A stretch of DNA of 64,000 nucleotides from Desulfallas thermosapovorans DSM 6562 (GCF_008124625.1 NZ_VNHM01000004.1:124001-188000), one strand, 5' to 3'. Shown: positions 18,671-28,019, counted from the stretch's first letter. Notes: generated from the sequence alone by a model not told the origin. Made by a program: numbers and translations.

Positions 18671-20606
18671 GGTCGGCTACCGGGAATTTAATACTGAAGG
18701 AGGTACCCTGGCCGGGCCGGCTGGTTACCCTGATGGTGCCGTCAAGGTCGTTGACTATTTTACTGGTAATGGCCAGCCCCAAACCGGTTCCTTCGGCCCT
18801 GGTGGTAAAGAAGGGATCGAAAATGCGGGGCAATATGGACTGGTCAATACCGGAGCCGTTATCTGCGACGGTTAATACAACATTCCGGTTGTTTTTCGAC
18901 ACCGTCACCTTGACGGTTCCCCCACGGCTGGTGAATTGCAGGGCGTTTTGAGCCAGGTTGATGATTGCTTGCTTGATTAAATCGTCGTTGCCCATGATGG
19001 GCGGGATATGGGGATCCAGCTCACGGACCAGAGTTATATCCTTTAACAATGCATCGCTTTGAAGCAGTTCCCAAATGCTGTTGGTAATCCCGGTTAAACT
19101 GACCCTGTTTAAAACCGGCTTTTCCGTTCGAGCCAGTTTTAAAAACTCGGTGGTAATACTGTTGATACGGTCCACTTCCCGTAGCATAATGGTAAAATAA
19201 TTATTGTAATCGCCGATGCGGGCTTCCTTTTTTTCTTGCAAAAGCTGCAGGAATCCTCTGATTGATGTCAGGGGGTTCCTTATTTCATGGGCAGTACCGG
19301 CCGCCAGCTCACCGATGGCGGACAGTGTGGCCGAACGCTGCACTTTTCTCTCCATATCTTTGTTTTCAGTAATATCGTCTACAATACATAAACCGCCCAG
19401 TCTATCCCGGGTGGTGCCGCTCAACTCGGTGCAATGCAGCAGTATGGTGCGGCTCTCTATCTCCACTTCATAATTCGCGCTTTGCTGCAAGGCGAAGCTT
19501 GCCTGGTAACCTGTTAAACGGCTGATGAAGTTGCCCAGGTTATCGTTTAATATGTTGTCTTTGTTGATATTCAACAATGCTTCAGCCCTGGGGTTGGCTT
19601 CGATAATTTTTCCCGAGCTGTCGGTCACAATTAACCCGGTATTGAAAAAATCAAAAAAGTAATTTGACCTGGCCCGTTCGGTTTCCAGTGTTTTGGATAA
19701 GGAAATATCATGCACACAGATAACGATATCGTTTTTCCCGTCCAGTCCGGAACTTACCGGGTGAGTAAAGCATTGCACCGGCAGCTGTTTGCCCCGTTGG
19801 TCCACCGCCTGGCCGAATGCCGGAGGGATTTTCAGCAGAAAACCGGCTAATTGACCCTTGGTAATGTTACTGTCGATATGTATAAAGGGTAGATGCTTTT
19901 CAATGATGTCTCGAACATTGATCTTGTTGAATTGAGCTGAGCCGAATAAATCAATGAAACGCTTGTTGCAAAATACAACATCACCGGAATTGTCAATATA
20001 AAGGGTGGCAACGCCCAGGTTATCCAGTAAATCATTGCGGTGCCGCTCGTTTTCCACCAGATTGTAAAATAGCTTTTTAATATACTGAAAGGATTGGCCG
20101 ACAAACCAGGCGGTGCTGATAAGCAGCAACAAATTAATTATATAGCTGGTCAGTAATTCCGGGGACGTTATAATTGCACTGATTTGAGACGTTAATATCC
20201 AGACTGAAATCACCAGTGATGTGCCAATGCCGTATACCGTGCCGCAGATAATTGAATTTAATATTACCGGTACAATAACCAAAATACCCGTTCCTGCACC
20301 GCCGGGCAATACCTGGACAATGGGCAGGTAAACAGCGCAGATGGTGAAGCTGTAGATAATCTTATCCCATAATAATCCTTGCTCCACACGGTAAAATGTT
20401 TTGGTGATAATCCTGTGCTGGATCGGTATCAGGGCCAGTACGGCAATCATACAGGCCAGCCAAAGGATACGTAATTGGGTGTTTGACTGGCTTAGTTGGA
20501 TGGTTTTTACCCAACCCATCAAATAAGAAGCCGATAATATGCAATAGGTCAGATGGGCAAAAATGTAACATTCTCTGAGCTGAATCAAACCTTTCTCCAG
20601 CTTCAT
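18543..20606 (-). CDS. membrane PAS-domain sensor histidine kinase
   Basis: A kinase of about 687 residues. Six or so N-terminal membrane helices (residues 15-190) are followed by two PAS domains (about 205-330 and 335-440), a HisKA domain with the phospho-acceptor His in GTAHEIRNPLTS, and an HATPase domain with NLAQNALQFT, DNGSGID and GTGLGLAI. The kinase core normally ends near SIKFPV; 40-odd extra residues rich in Pro continue antisense to prmC. Of two close ATGs, 20606 lies 9 nt after a GGGGGA site and is preferred over 20612. No response regulator is adjacent, so it is an orphan kinase; a sporulation-type phosphorelay role via Spo0F is plausible but unproven. Confidence 0.85.
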   Translation of the reverse strand: MKLEKGLIQLRECYIFAHLTYCILSASYLMGWVKTIQLSQSNTQLRILWLACMIAVLALIPIQHRIITKTFYRVEQGLLWDKIIYSFTICAVYLPIVQVLPGGAGTGILVIVPVILNSIICGTVYGIGTSLVISVWILTSQISAIITSPELLTSYIINLLLLISTAWFVGQSFQYIKKLFYNLVENERHRNDLLDNLGVATLYIDNSGDVVFCNKRFIDLFGSAQFNKINVRDIIEKHLPFIHIDSNITKGQLAGFLLKIPPAFGQAVDQRGKQLPVQCFTHPVSSGLDGKNDIVICVHDISLSKTLETERARSNYFFDFFNTGLIVTDSSGKIIEANPRAEALLNINKDNILNDNLGNFISRLTGYQASFALQQSANYEVEIESRTILLHCTELSGTTRDRLGGLCIVDDITENKDMERKVQRSATLSAIGELAAGTAHEIRNPLTSIRGFLQLLQEKKEARIGDYNNYFTIMLREVDRINSITTEFLKLARTEKPVLNRVSLTGITNSIWELLQSDALLKDITLVRELDPHIPPIMGNDDLIKQAIINLAQNALQFTSRGGTVKVTVSKNNRNVVLTVADNGSGIDQSILPRIFDPFFTTRAEGTGLGLAITSKIVNDLDGTIRVTSRPGQGTSFSIKFPVADPNYTSSPRPGAGDRPDPVTAGPANPQAPTETKRPAPVRAQFP

Positions 20607-20657
20607 GACCATAATCCCCCAGTATGTGCGTGTGAAAGGCACGGTGTTTACCGTGCC

Positions 20658-20978
20658 TCAGTGATTGATTGCACCGTATTTCATGTACCACCTGGTTTTG
20701 GAAAGCCAAAAAGCGGTTAAAGCCGTGGCAATGATGGGTAGCCGGTTGACTATTAACCACAGTAATTTTTGATTGGACAGCTCACTAATTTCCAGGCTGA
20801 AGAATATTGCCGGGGCCTGGTAAGTCAGTAGCTCGCCCAGCGTGATAAAGGCCATGCAAATAATGCTTACAGCCAGGGTCAGGTGCTTGGGTGTCCGGTA
20901 AAATAAAAATACCAGCGGTGCCGGTGTCAAGGTGGCCACTGCCGTGTGCATGCCCGGCACGCCGTTTAGGTTTATCAA
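20658..20978 (-). CDS. small membrane protein upstream of the kinase, apparent 5' frameshift
   Basis: A hydrophobic protein of unknown family with three probable helices (from about TPAPLVFLFY, LAVSIICMAFITLGELL and LLWLIVNRLPIIATALTAFWL). The open frame begins only at a TTG (20978) with no ribosome site. A strong site AAAGGAGGGG and an ATG (21010) lie upstream in another frame, which stops after 11 codons. Moving one base at the A7 tract after the ATG joins the two into MKKKLAFACRLLINL..., a sensible N-terminus. It ends 51 bases before the kinase and is probably co-transcribed, perhaps as a signal-sensing partner. Confidence 0.55.
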   Translation of the reverse strand: MINLNGVPGMHTAVATLTPAPLVFLFYRTPKHLTLAVSIICMAFITLGELLTYQAPAIFFSLEISELSNQKLLWLIVNRLPIIATALTAFWLSKTRWYMKYGAINH

Positions 20979-21010
20979 TAGCCGGCATGCAAATGCCAGC
21001 TTTTTTTCAT

Positions 21011-21562
21011 TTTTACCAACCCCTCCTTTCTAATTATAATTAATAACCCCTGAAAAATCCATTATGGCAACCGGGGAAACCTGAAGGGAAAAACAGAAAC
21101 CGATTGGATTGGCATTCAGCGGCACTACTTTAATGGCATAAATATAAACTTCGGAATTCAAACCGCTTTCCTGGCCAGGTAACGGGATATAACCCGTATT
21201 GTCTTTGACATAAAATATCAATTCCCTTCCGGGTATGACTGCCAGTGTCAGGTGAACAATGTAAAATTGTAGTATTTGTAGAAGGTTTACACTTGAAAAC
21301 TAAAAAAACCTGCAAGAAAAAGAAAATTATTTCCAACAAATAGTTTGAAAAATAAAGGTTTTTCGACCCCGGTTTAATAAACCGTCAAGGGATTATTTAC
21401 TTGTATAGCTATTCCGGTACATTTTTGCCGTTCTTTTATCACCTGGTCCTTTGTGGTATACTACTCCAGAGGAAACTACGCTTGCAACTTTGGCCTGCCC
21501 GGGTCTGGCGGCGGTCGCCGGGCTTTAAGGGGCAAAGCGGATCTTTGGGGGAAGGGTGTAAG
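21011..21562 (+). other. Divergent intergenic region (kinase operon / ywlC)
   Basis: A 550-base gap. It contains the ribosome site of the minus-strand operon (AAAGGAGGGG, complement of 21020-21030), AT-rich sequence from 21250 to 21400 and a TATACT near 21457 that may belong to a ywlC promoter. A 63-codon minus-strand frame (21030-21221) has only a marginal ribosome site, and I do not call it a gene. Confidence 0.4.
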
Positions 21563-22645
21563 ATGGAGTTGGCAAATTGTAATACCCGTTGCCTGCCGGT
21601 GGATCCCGCACACCCGGAAACCGGCTTAATCCAGCAGGCCGGTGTGGTTTTGCGGCAAGGCGGTTTGGTGGCTTTTCCCACTGAAACGGTTTACGGCCTG
21701 GGCGCCAACGCGCTGGACGCCCGGGCCGTAGCCCGTATTTTCGTGGCCAAGGGGCGGCCCCGGGATAACCCGTTGATTGTACACCTGGATAGCCCCGGGC
21801 TGCTTGGTCGCTATATAGAGGAAATTCCATCCGTGGTACCCGAACTGGCGGCGCGGTTTTGGCCCGGCCCCCTGACCCTGGTTTTAAGGGGCGGGCATGC
21901 CTTTCCCCCGGAGGTGACCGGCGGCCTGGGTACCGTGGGGGTGCGGGTGCCCGGCCACCCTGTGGCCCTGGCCTTGATCCGGGCGGCGGGTGTACCTGTG
22001 GCGGCCCCCAGCGCCAATGCTTCGGGGCGGCCCAGTCCCACCACGGCGGGCCACGTGCTGGAGGACCTGGCCGGGAAAATAGAGCTGGTGCTGGATGGAG
22101 GACCCACCGGCGTGGGGGTGGAATCCACCGTGCTGGACCTTTCCGGCCCCCGGCCGGTGATTTTGCGCCCCGGCGGCGTGACCCGGCGGGATTTGGAGGA
22201 AGTGCTCGGCCCGGTGGCCGTGGACCCGGCGGTTGACGGCGGTGCCGGGCCCGGGGACAGGCCCCGGTCGCCGGGGATGAAATATACTCACTACGCCCCC
22301 CGGGCCCCGCTGGTACTCTATGCAGGGCCTGATCACCGGCAAGTGGCGGCCGGTGTACTGGCGGAGGCCCGGCGATTGGCCGCGGGGGGGCGCAAGGTGG
22401 GCATACTGGCCTACAGTGAGACAGCACCCCTGTACCATGGACAGGGATATACCGTAGTGGTGGCCGGTAAACGTTCCGATCCCGGTACGGTGGCCGCTGT
22501 ATTGTACGATTCCCTGCGTCGTTTCGACCGTTTGGGGGTGGATGTGATACTGGCCGAAGGTATGCCCCCCGGCGGCCTGGGCCTGGCGGTGATGAACAGG
22601 CTGTACCGTGCTGCGGGAGGACACGTGGTGACGATAAACCGTTAA
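21563..22645 (+). CDS. ywlC: L-threonylcarbamoyladenylate synthase (Sua5/YwlC type)
   Basis: Makes threonylcarbamoyl-AMP from threonine, bicarbonate and ATP for the t6A37 modification of tRNAs reading ANN codons. The protein of 360 residues is the long Sua5 form. The N-terminal YrdC domain has FPTETVYGLGANA, KGRPRDNPLIVH and VAAPSANASGRPSPT, followed by the linker SPGMKYTHYAP and the C-terminal Sua5 domain. ATG 21563 follows a G-rich site (GGGGGAAGGG). An open frame extends to 21401 but without family similarity. It is followed by mntP and ywlE, as in B. subtilis. Confidence 0.93.
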   Translation: MELANCNTRCLPVDPAHPETGLIQQAGVVLRQGGLVAFPTETVYGLGANALDARAVARIFVAKGRPRDNPLIVHLDSPGLLGRYIEEIPSVVPELAARFWPGPLTLVLRGGHAFPPEVTGGLGTVGVRVPGHPVALALIRAAGVPVAAPSANASGRPSPTTAGHVLEDLAGKIELVLDGGPTGVGVESTVLDLSGPRPVILRPGGVTRRDLEEVLGPVAVDPAVDGGAGPGDRPRSPGMKYTHYAPRAPLVLYAGPDHRQVAAGVLAEARRLAAGGRKVGILAYSETAPLYHGQGYTVVVAGKRSDPGTVAAVLYDSLRRFDRLGVDVILAEGMPPGGLGLAVMNRLYRAAGGHVVTINR

Positions 22646-22722
22646 TTACAGATAAAACCAACTTTTACTGCATAAATATAATAAGAGGAATTTTACATAG
22701 AAAGCATGTTGGAGGAAATATT

Positions 22723-23268
22723 TTGGAGTTATATACACTGCTTGCCCTGGCCGTGGCCCTGGGTACCGACGCCTTTTCCATGTGCCTCGGCCTGGGTACG
22801 GCCGGCATTACCCGCCGCCAGATACTGGTGGTCAGCGTTACCGTGCTGGTGTTTCACGTCGTTATGCCCCTGATGGGCTGGTACGCCGGTGAATTCATAG
22901 GCACACTGGCGGGACGGGCCGCCAGCATTGCCGGCGCATTGTTGCTGGTATACCTTGGTGTTAAAATGATCCGCTCCTCAATCAAGGGCGGTGACTCTCT
23001 GGATCCCAAAGTGGTGCTGGTCAATACCTGGGGGTTGTTTTTGCTGGCGGCCAGTGTCAGCATGGATGCGCTGAGTGTGGGATTTTCCCTGGGCACCAGG
23101 CAGGTTAACCTGCTCCTGACCGCCGGAGTGATTGGTATTGTGGCCGGGGTGATGACCTTTGCGGGCCTTGTTCTTGGTCGTTTTGTCGGTGTCCGGGTGG
23201 GCCGGCGGGCCGTCCTGGGCGGTGGTATACTGTTGATCGGGATCGGGATACACATGGTGTTATCCTAA
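22723..23268 (+). CDS. mntP: manganese efflux pump MntP family
   Basis: Six-helix membrane protein of 181 residues exporting Mn2+. The conserved acidic motifs LGTDAFSMCLGLG in helix 1 and SMDALSVGFSLG in helix 4 are present. TTG 22723 follows TTGGAGGAAA. No yybP-ykoY riboswitch is evident in the 77 bases upstream. The context ywlC-mntP-ywlE matches B. subtilis (ywlC-ywlD-ywlE). Confidence 0.9.
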   Translation: MELYTLLALAVALGTDAFSMCLGLGTAGITRRQILVVSVTVLVFHVVMPLMGWYAGEFIGTLAGRAASIAGALLLVYLGVKMIRSSIKGGDSLDPKVVLVNTWGLFLLAASVSMDALSVGFSLGTRQVNLLLTAGVIGIVAGVMTFAGLVLGRFVGVRVGRRAVLGGGILLIGIGIHMVLS

Positions 23269-23275
23269 AAGCGCG

Positions 23276-23330
23276 GCACCTGCGTGAAAGCGCACAAGCC
23301 GGCCGGCGTAGAGATCACAAGCGGGTATGG
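23276..23330 (+). repeat. Family 2 structured repeat, copy 2
   Basis: GCACCTGCGTGA, CGCACAAGCCGGC and GAGATCACAAGCGG match the copy at 5396. The 3' stem strand reads GGTAT here and pairs poorly with GAGAT, so this copy looks degenerate. It lies between mntP and ywlE. Confidence 0.5.
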
Positions 23331-23365
23331 CTCATTTGGAACAGCCCGTATAAAGGAGGATGGTT

Positions 23366-23833
23366 ATGGCCAAAAGGAAAATCCTTTTTGTATGCACCGG
23401 TAACACCTGCCGCAGTCCCATGGCCGAGGCGCTGGCCCGCCGGGCGCTGGCCGAGCTCTTCCCGGGGCGGGAGGATATAGAATTTGCCTCGGCGGGGATT
23501 GCCGCGCTGCCGGGCGGCGCCGCCGCCCACCAGGCCGTTAATGTAATGAAGGAAATGGGCATTGACCTGACCGGGCACAAGGCGGCCCAGCTCGGCCCGG
23601 AGGATATTGAACAGGCGGACCTGGTGCTGACCATGACCCGCACGCACCGGGATAATTTAAAACAGCTCATGCCCGGTGCAGCGGGTAAAATATATACTCT
23701 ATCCGAATATGCGGGTTCGGGCAATGATATACCGGACCCCTTCGGTGCCAGCGAAGAGTTTTACCGCCTTGTGGCCGGCGAGCTGGACAACCTCTCCCGG
23801 GCCATGCTGCGAAAATTAGGGGGTCAGGCTTAA
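23366..23833 (+). CDS. ywlE: low-molecular-weight protein phosphatase (YwlE-like)
   Basis: Cysteine-dependent phosphatase of 155 residues. The P-loop FVCTGNTCRSPMAEA (CX5R) is at the N-terminus and the general-acid Asp is in DIPDPFG. A Thr follows the Cys-Thr-Gly-Asn part of the loop, as in protein-arginine phosphatases of the YwlE type, so phospho-arginine may be the substrate. ATG 23366 is preferred over ATG 23360, which overlaps the AAAGGAGGA site. The last codons and stop lie inside an inverted copy of the wecB 5' end (23820-23852). Confidence 0.9.
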   Translation: MAKRKILFVCTGNTCRSPMAEALARRALAELFPGREDIEFASAGIAALPGGAAAHQAVNVMKEMGIDLTGHKAAQLGPEDIEQADLVLTMTRTHRDNLKQLMPGAAGKIYTLSEYAGSGNDIPDPFGASEEFYRLVAGELDNLSRAMLRKLGGQA

Positions 23834-23852
23834 AGTTTGTTAAAGCAACCAT
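23820..23852 (-). repeat. Inverted duplicate of the wecB start region
   Basis: Read on the minus strand, these 33 bases begin with ATG and match the first 33 bases of wecB (26741-26773) at 31 positions; the only mismatches are adjacent, at bases 7-8. Translated, both give MV(A/S)LTNFKPDP. The copy overlaps the last codons and stop of ywlE. Confidence 0.85.
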
Positions 23853-24088
23853 AGCATTTTAATATTATAATTAACTCATTTGGTAATTCCTCGCCCGTTA
23901 TTTTTACATACTGGTAACTTTTATATTTCGACTCGATTATGGAGGAAACGGGGCAAATATTGTAGAATAATTTTTGGTTAAAGCCGGGTGATGAGTTATG
24001 CCGCGCGTGGTGACAAGCCTTCGGTTGGATTTTGTCTTGTGCGGCAAAGAGCTTGGCGCTTTTAATACTTTTGAAGGATGTGTCAATA

Positions 24089-24550
24089 TTGCAGGTGGCC
24101 ATTGGCAGTGACCATGGAGGTATTAAATTAAAAAACGAACTTATAGCATACTTTGAGGAACAGGGCATCGCCTACCATGATTTCGGTACATATACCAATG
24201 ATTCGGTGGATTACCCCGATTTTGCCCGGGCGGTGGCCGAAGCGGTGGCATCCGGTAAATTTGAGCGGGGCGTGCTATGTTGCGGCACCGGTATCGGAGT
24301 AAGTATAGCCGCCAACAAAATACCCGGCATCAGGGCCGCCCTTTGTCACGATACTTTTTCCGCCCGCATGGCCACCGAGCATAATATGGCCAATATTATC
24401 ACCCTGGGGGAGCGGGTCATCGGCCCCGGCCTGGCCCGGGATATTGTGGGAGCCTGGCTCAATGCCAAATTCGCCGGGGGAAGGCACGCCCGCAGGTTGG
24501 AAAAAATAGCGGCCCTGGAAAGGGAAATTGCCGCCGGAGAGAAGCGGTAA
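24089..24550 (+). CDS. rpiB: ribose-5-phosphate isomerase B
   Basis: Interconverts ribose-5-phosphate and ribulose-5-phosphate. The protein of 153 residues has the family opening VAIGSDHGGIKLK, the catalytic Cys in GVLCCGTGIGVSIAANK, and HNMANIITLGERVIG. TTG 24089 gives the expected short N-terminus and lies 10 nt after GAAGGA. The frame is open further upstream without similarity to the family. glyA follows 121 bases later, as in many Firmicutes. Confidence 0.93.
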   Translation: MQVAIGSDHGGIKLKNELIAYFEEQGIAYHDFGTYTNDSVDYPDFARAVAEAVASGKFERGVLCCGTGIGVSIAANKIPGIRAALCHDTFSARMATEHNMANIITLGERVIGPGLARDIVGAWLNAKFAGGRHARRLEKIAALEREIAAGEKR

Positions 24551-24671
24551 CAGCAACAGCAAAACGCAGGTACCCGGTCATGATGAACCAAATAATAATT
24601 AATTAAAGACATGCTGGCATGCTGTTTTAACAGGCAAACAGTTTTGTTGAATAAGTTTAGGAGGAAGTGGA

Positions 24672-25949
24672 ATGAGTTTTTACAGCCCCCTTGCCCAGGT
24701 GGATCCTGAAATCTCCCGGGTTTTAGAACAGGAACTGAACAGGCAGCGCAGCACCCTGGAACTGATTGCTTCGGAAAATATTGTCAGCCGGGCTGTCATG
24801 GAGGCCCAGGGTACGGTGCTAACCAATAAATATGCCGAGGGGCTGCCCGGGCGGCGCTACTACGGGGGGTGCTCCTTTGTCGACGTGGCGGAAACGCTGG
24901 CCATCCAGCGGGCCAAGGAAATCTTTGGTGCCGAGCATGTCAATGTGCAGCCCCATTCCGGCTCCCAGGCCAATATGGCTGTTTATTTCGCCCTGCTACA
25001 GCCGGGCGATACCATATTGGGCATGAGCTTGGCCCACGGGGGGCACCTGACCCACGGCAGCCCGCTGAATCTTTCGGGCCGGTATTTTAACATAGTCTCC
25101 TACGGTGTGGAACAAAGCACGGGCCGTATCAATTATGATCAAGTTATGGAAGCGGCGCAGAAAAGCAAGGCCCGGATGATCGTTGCCGGAGCCAGTGCTT
25201 ATCCCCGGGAGATAGATTTTGCCCGGATGGCTGAAATAGCAGCCGCCGTGGGTGCTTACCTGATGGTGGACATGGCCCATATTGCCGGTCTGGTGGCGGC
25301 GGGCCTGCATAACAGCCCCGTTCCCCATGCCGATGTGGTTACCACCACCACCCATAAAACGCTGCGGGGTCCCCGGGGCGGTATGATACTGTGTAAAGAA
25401 AAATACGGTGCCGCCGTGGACAAGGCGGTTTTCCCCGGCATTCAGGGCGGCCCGCTGATGCACGTCATTGCGGCCAAGGCAGTGGCCTTTGGCGAGGCGC
25501 TACAGCCCGGTTTTAAGGAATACCAGCAGCAAATAGTCAAAAACGCCCGGGCGCTGGCCGAAGCACTGGTCCGGCGTGGATTTGAACTTATTTCCGGCGG
25601 TACCGACAATCATATGATACTGGTGGACCTGCGCAACAAGCAGGTAACGGGCCGGGAGGCCGAACATACCCTGGAAGAAGTGGGTGTAACCCTGAACAAA
25701 AACGCCATTCCCTTTGACCCGCAGCCCCCCATGGTAACCAGTGGTATTCGTATCGGTACCCCCGCTGTAACCACCCGGGGTCTGAAGGAGGCCGAAATGG
25801 TTGAAGTGGCCGAGATCATTCACCTGGCCCTGAGCTTCGGCAATGATGCCCGTCGCCGGGAACAGGCCAGGGCCATGGCCGCCGATTTGTGCCGGCGTTT
25901 CCCTTTGTATGAAGAAGGTGGTATGTATGCAGCGCCCCGGTTGGGATGA
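24672..25949 (+). CDS. glyA: serine hydroxymethyltransferase
   Basis: PLP enzyme transferring the serine hydroxymethyl group to tetrahydrofolate, giving glycine and methylene-THF. The 425-residue protein has [32 protein letters not shown], and the PLP Lys in [17 protein letters not shown] 24672 follows TTAGGAGGAAG. The last 23 bases overlap the start of comEB, suggesting translational coupling that links one-carbon and dTMP supply. Confidence 0.97.
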   Translation: MSFYSPLAQVDPEISRVLEQELNRQRSTLELIASENIVSRAVMEAQGTVLTNKYAEGLPGRRYYGGCSFVDVAETLAIQRAKEIFGAEHVNVQPHSGSQANMAVYFALLQPGDTILGMSLAHGGHLTHGSPLNLSGRYFNIVSYGVEQSTGRINYDQVMEAAQKSKARMIVAGASAYPREIDFARMAEIAAAVGAYLMVDMAHIAGLVAAGLHNSPVPHADVVTTTTHKTLRGPRGGMILCKEKYGAAVDKAVFPGIQGGPLMHVIAAKAVAFGEALQPGFKEYQQQIVKNARALAEALVRRGFELISGGTDNHMILVDLRNKQVTGREAEHTLEEVGVTLNKNAIPFDPQPPMVTSGIRIGTPAVTTRGLKEAEMVEVAEIIHLALSFGNDARRREQARAMAADLCRRFPLYEEGGMYAAPRLG

Positions 25950-26367
25950 GTATTTTATGGAGATAACCGGTGTGGTGTCCCGGCGCTCCACCTGCCTGCG
26001 CCGCCAGGTGGGGGCGCTGATCGTGCGGGATCACCGTATCCTGGCCACAGGTTATAACGGTGCCCCCGCCGGTATGCGCCATTGCCTGGAAGTAGGCTGT
26101 TTGCGGGAAAAGCAGGGGATACCGTCCGGTGAGCGCCATGAGCTTTGCAGGGGGTTGCATGCGGAACAAAACGCCCTTTTGCAGGCTGCCCTCCACGGCA
26201 TCTCCATTGCAGGGGGCGTTTTTTACGTCACCCACCAGCCCTGCGTGCTCTGCGCCAAAATGATTGCCAATGCCCAGATCAGCAAGGTGGTTTTCAGGGG
26301 AGCCTATCCCGACCGGATGGCCCTGGATGTGTTACTTGAATGTAACATCGAACTGGTACGGCTGTGA
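25927..26367 (+). CDS. comEB: deoxycytidylate deaminase (ComEB type)
   Basis: Zinc enzyme converting dCMP to dUMP for thymidylate synthesis. The protein of 146 residues has the zinc-binding LHAEQNAL (HxE) and PCVLC (PCxxC) motifs and [25 protein letters not shown] 25927 lies 5 nt after GAAGGTGG, inside the end of glyA; upstream ATGs in the same frame lie deeper in glyA and are less likely. It is followed after 11 bases by a MazG-like gene. Confidence 0.92.
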   Translation: MQRPGWDEYFMEITGVVSRRSTCLRRQVGALIVRDHRILATGYNGAPAGMRHCLEVGCLREKQGIPSGERHELCRGLHAEQNALLQAALHGISIAGGVFYVTHQPCVLCAKMIANAQISKVVFRGAYPDRMALDVLLECNIELVRL

Positions 26368-26378
26368 GGTCTGAGTAA

Positions 26379-26705
26379 ATGCAAAAGAAGATCATCGCCC
26401 TGCCCAAATTGAATAATTTAACCCCCACCATGGAGTCCACCGCCCTTAAATTGATGGAAGAGGCGGGGGAGTTGGCCCAGGCCATCGGCAAGCTGCGGGG
26501 CATGAGCGGGGAAAGCCGCACCGCCAGCGAAAGCGAAGCGCTGGCCTGTATTACCCGGGAACTGCTGGATGTGGCCCAGACTGCCGTTTCCATGATGTTT
26601 GTGCTGGAGGAAAACTACGGCGTCAGCATCGAAAAGGCCCTGGATGAGCATATGGCCAAGTTGCTGCGCAAAGGGTACCTGGTGCACGGGCCGGGTGATG
26701 AGTAG
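26379..26705 (+). CDS. MazG-like nucleotide pyrophosphohydrolase
   Basis: A helical protein of 108 residues with the MazG-type Mg2+-binding pattern: EEAGELAQAIGKL near residue 27 and ELLDVAQTAVSM near residue 61. Family members hydrolyse nucleoside triphosphates to monophosphates, often for pool sanitation; the substrate here is unknown. Its place next to dCMP deaminase suggests a deoxynucleotide role. Confidence 0.8.
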   Translation: MQKKIIALPKLNNLTPTMESTALKLMEEAGELAQAIGKLRGMSGESRTASESEALACITRELLDVAQTAVSMMFVLEENYGVSIEKALDEHMAKLLRKGYLVHGPGDE

Positions 26706-26740
26706 GATTTATAATGCAGAAATTGGGATATGGAGATAAT

Positions 26741-27913
26741 ATGGTTAGTTTAACAAACTTTAAGCCTGACCCCAAAATCCTGGTGGTCTTTGGTACCAGG
26801 CCCGAAGCTATCAAGATGGCCCCCCTGGTGCAGGCGCTAAAAAGCGCCGGGGGGCTGGAGTGCCGGGTGGCTGTGACGGCCCAGCACCGGGAAATGCTGG
26901 ACCAGGTGCTGCGGCTATTTAATATTGTGCCCGACCACGACTTGAACATTATGCAGACCGGGCAGACATTGTTTGATATCACCGGCCGGGCACTGGCCGG
27001 CCTGCAGGGGGTGCTGGAGGCCGAAAAGCCGGATCTGGTGCTGGTGCATGGTGATACCACCACCACCTTTGTGGCAGCCCTGGCCGCCTATTACATGCAG
27101 GTACCGGTGGGGCACGTGGAAGCGGGACTGCGCACCGGTGACAAGTATTCCCCCTTCCCCGAAGAGATGAACCGGCGCCTGGCCGGGGCGCTGTGCGACC
27201 TGCATTTTGCCCCCACCGCCCGGGCCAGGGCCAACCTTTTACGGGAAGGAGTGGACCCGGAACGGGTTTATGTCACGGGTAATACCGTGATTGACGCTTT
27301 GCTGGCCACGGTGCGTCCCGGGTACATATTCAACGACCCGCTGCTGGCCGGGCTGGATTTTGATCGCCACCGGTTGATTCTGATCACCACCCACCGCCGG
27401 GAGAATTTGGGCGACCCCATGCGGGATATTTACCTGGCCCTGGGGGATGTTTTGCAAACCCATCCCGATGTGCGGGTTGTTTTCCCGGTACACAAAAACC
27501 CAGCCGTGCGCCGGGTGGTGCAACAGGTGCTGGGTAACTCGCCCCGGGTGCATTTAATTGAGCCCATGGATTACGAGCCCTTCGTTAACTTAATGGCCCG
27601 CTGTCACCTGGTGCTCACCGATTCCGGGGGCATGCAGGAGGAGGCCCCTTCCCTGGGTAAGCCCGTGCTGGTGCTGCGCAACACCACCGAGCGCCCCGAG
27701 GCCGTGGAGGCCGGCACGGTGCGCCTGGTGGGTACCGGCCGCGCCGCGGTGCGCAGCGAAACCGAGCGTTTACTTGACGACCGAACCTATTACCGGTCCA
27801 TGGCCGAGGCGGTCAACCCCTACGGCGACGGCCGGGCCTGCCACCGGATAGTGCAGGCCATCAGGCACGCTTTTAAACTTTCCCCTGAGCGGCCTGCGGA
27901 ATTCGGGCTGTAA
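26741..27913 (+). CDS. wecB: UDP-N-acetylglucosamine 2-epimerase (non-hydrolysing)
   Basis: Interconverts UDP-GlcNAc and UDP-ManNAc, feeding wall polymer or secondary cell-wall polysaccharide synthesis. The protein of 390 residues has ILVVFGTRPEAIKMAPL, VHGDTTT, HVEAGLRTGD, TTHRREN and SDSGGMQEEAP. ATG 26741 follows ATGGAGAT at good spacing; ATG 26714 is less likely. The B. subtilis orthologue mnaA lies at the same place before the atp operon. Its first 33 bases are duplicated in inverted orientation at the end of ywlE. Confidence 0.94.
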   Translation: MVSLTNFKPDPKILVVFGTRPEAIKMAPLVQALKSAGGLECRVAVTAQHREMLDQVLRLFNIVPDHDLNIMQTGQTLFDITGRALAGLQGVLEAEKPDLVLVHGDTTTTFVAALAAYYMQVPVGHVEAGLRTGDKYSPFPEEMNRRLAGALCDLHFAPTARARANLLREGVDPERVYVTGNTVIDALLATVRPGYIFNDPLLAGLDFDRHRLILITTHRRENLGDPMRDIYLALGDVLQTHPDVRVVFPVHKNPAVRRVVQQVLGNSPRVHLIEPMDYEPFVNLMARCHLVLTDSGGMQEEAPSLGKPVLVLRNTTERPEAVEAGTVRLVGTGRAAVRSETERLLDDRTYYRSMAEAVNPYGDGRACHRIVQAIRHAFKLSPERPAEFGL

Positions 27914-27927
27914 AGGGTGCATTCCTC

Positions 27928-28017
27928 CAATGCAAAATTGCATTGACCGGGAATGGCTGTGTATAGCCCTCTTACTGATATTACCTTGCAAAAGTGCATT
28001 AATGATGCAATAGTGCA
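27928..28017 (+). promoter_or_regulatory. Candidate activator-binding sites upstream of the sigma-54 promoter
   Basis: Three similar TGCA-flanked sites are visible: the palindrome CAATGCAAAATTGCATTG (27928-27945), TGCAAAAGTGCATT (27987-28000) and TGCAATAGTGCA (28006-28017). They lie about 120-210 bases before the -24/-12 promoter, the usual place for enhancer-binding sites. The CBS/PAS sigma-54 activator at 32096 is the obvious candidate protein. Confidence 0.55.
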
Positions 28018-28019
28018 GC

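Noticed and set aside
21030-21221. 63-codon minus-strand frame upstream of the kinase operon
   Set aside because: Starts at TTG only 2 nt from a weak GGAAGGG and shows no family features. Possibly a remnant, but not called.
22646-22722. Manganese riboswitch (yybP-ykoY) before mntP
   Set aside because: The gap is only 77 bases, AT-rich, with no matching core.
24000-24088. Riboswitch or T-box before rpiB
   Set aside because: GCCGC...GCGGC pairing is possible, but no T-box or known riboswitch core is visible.
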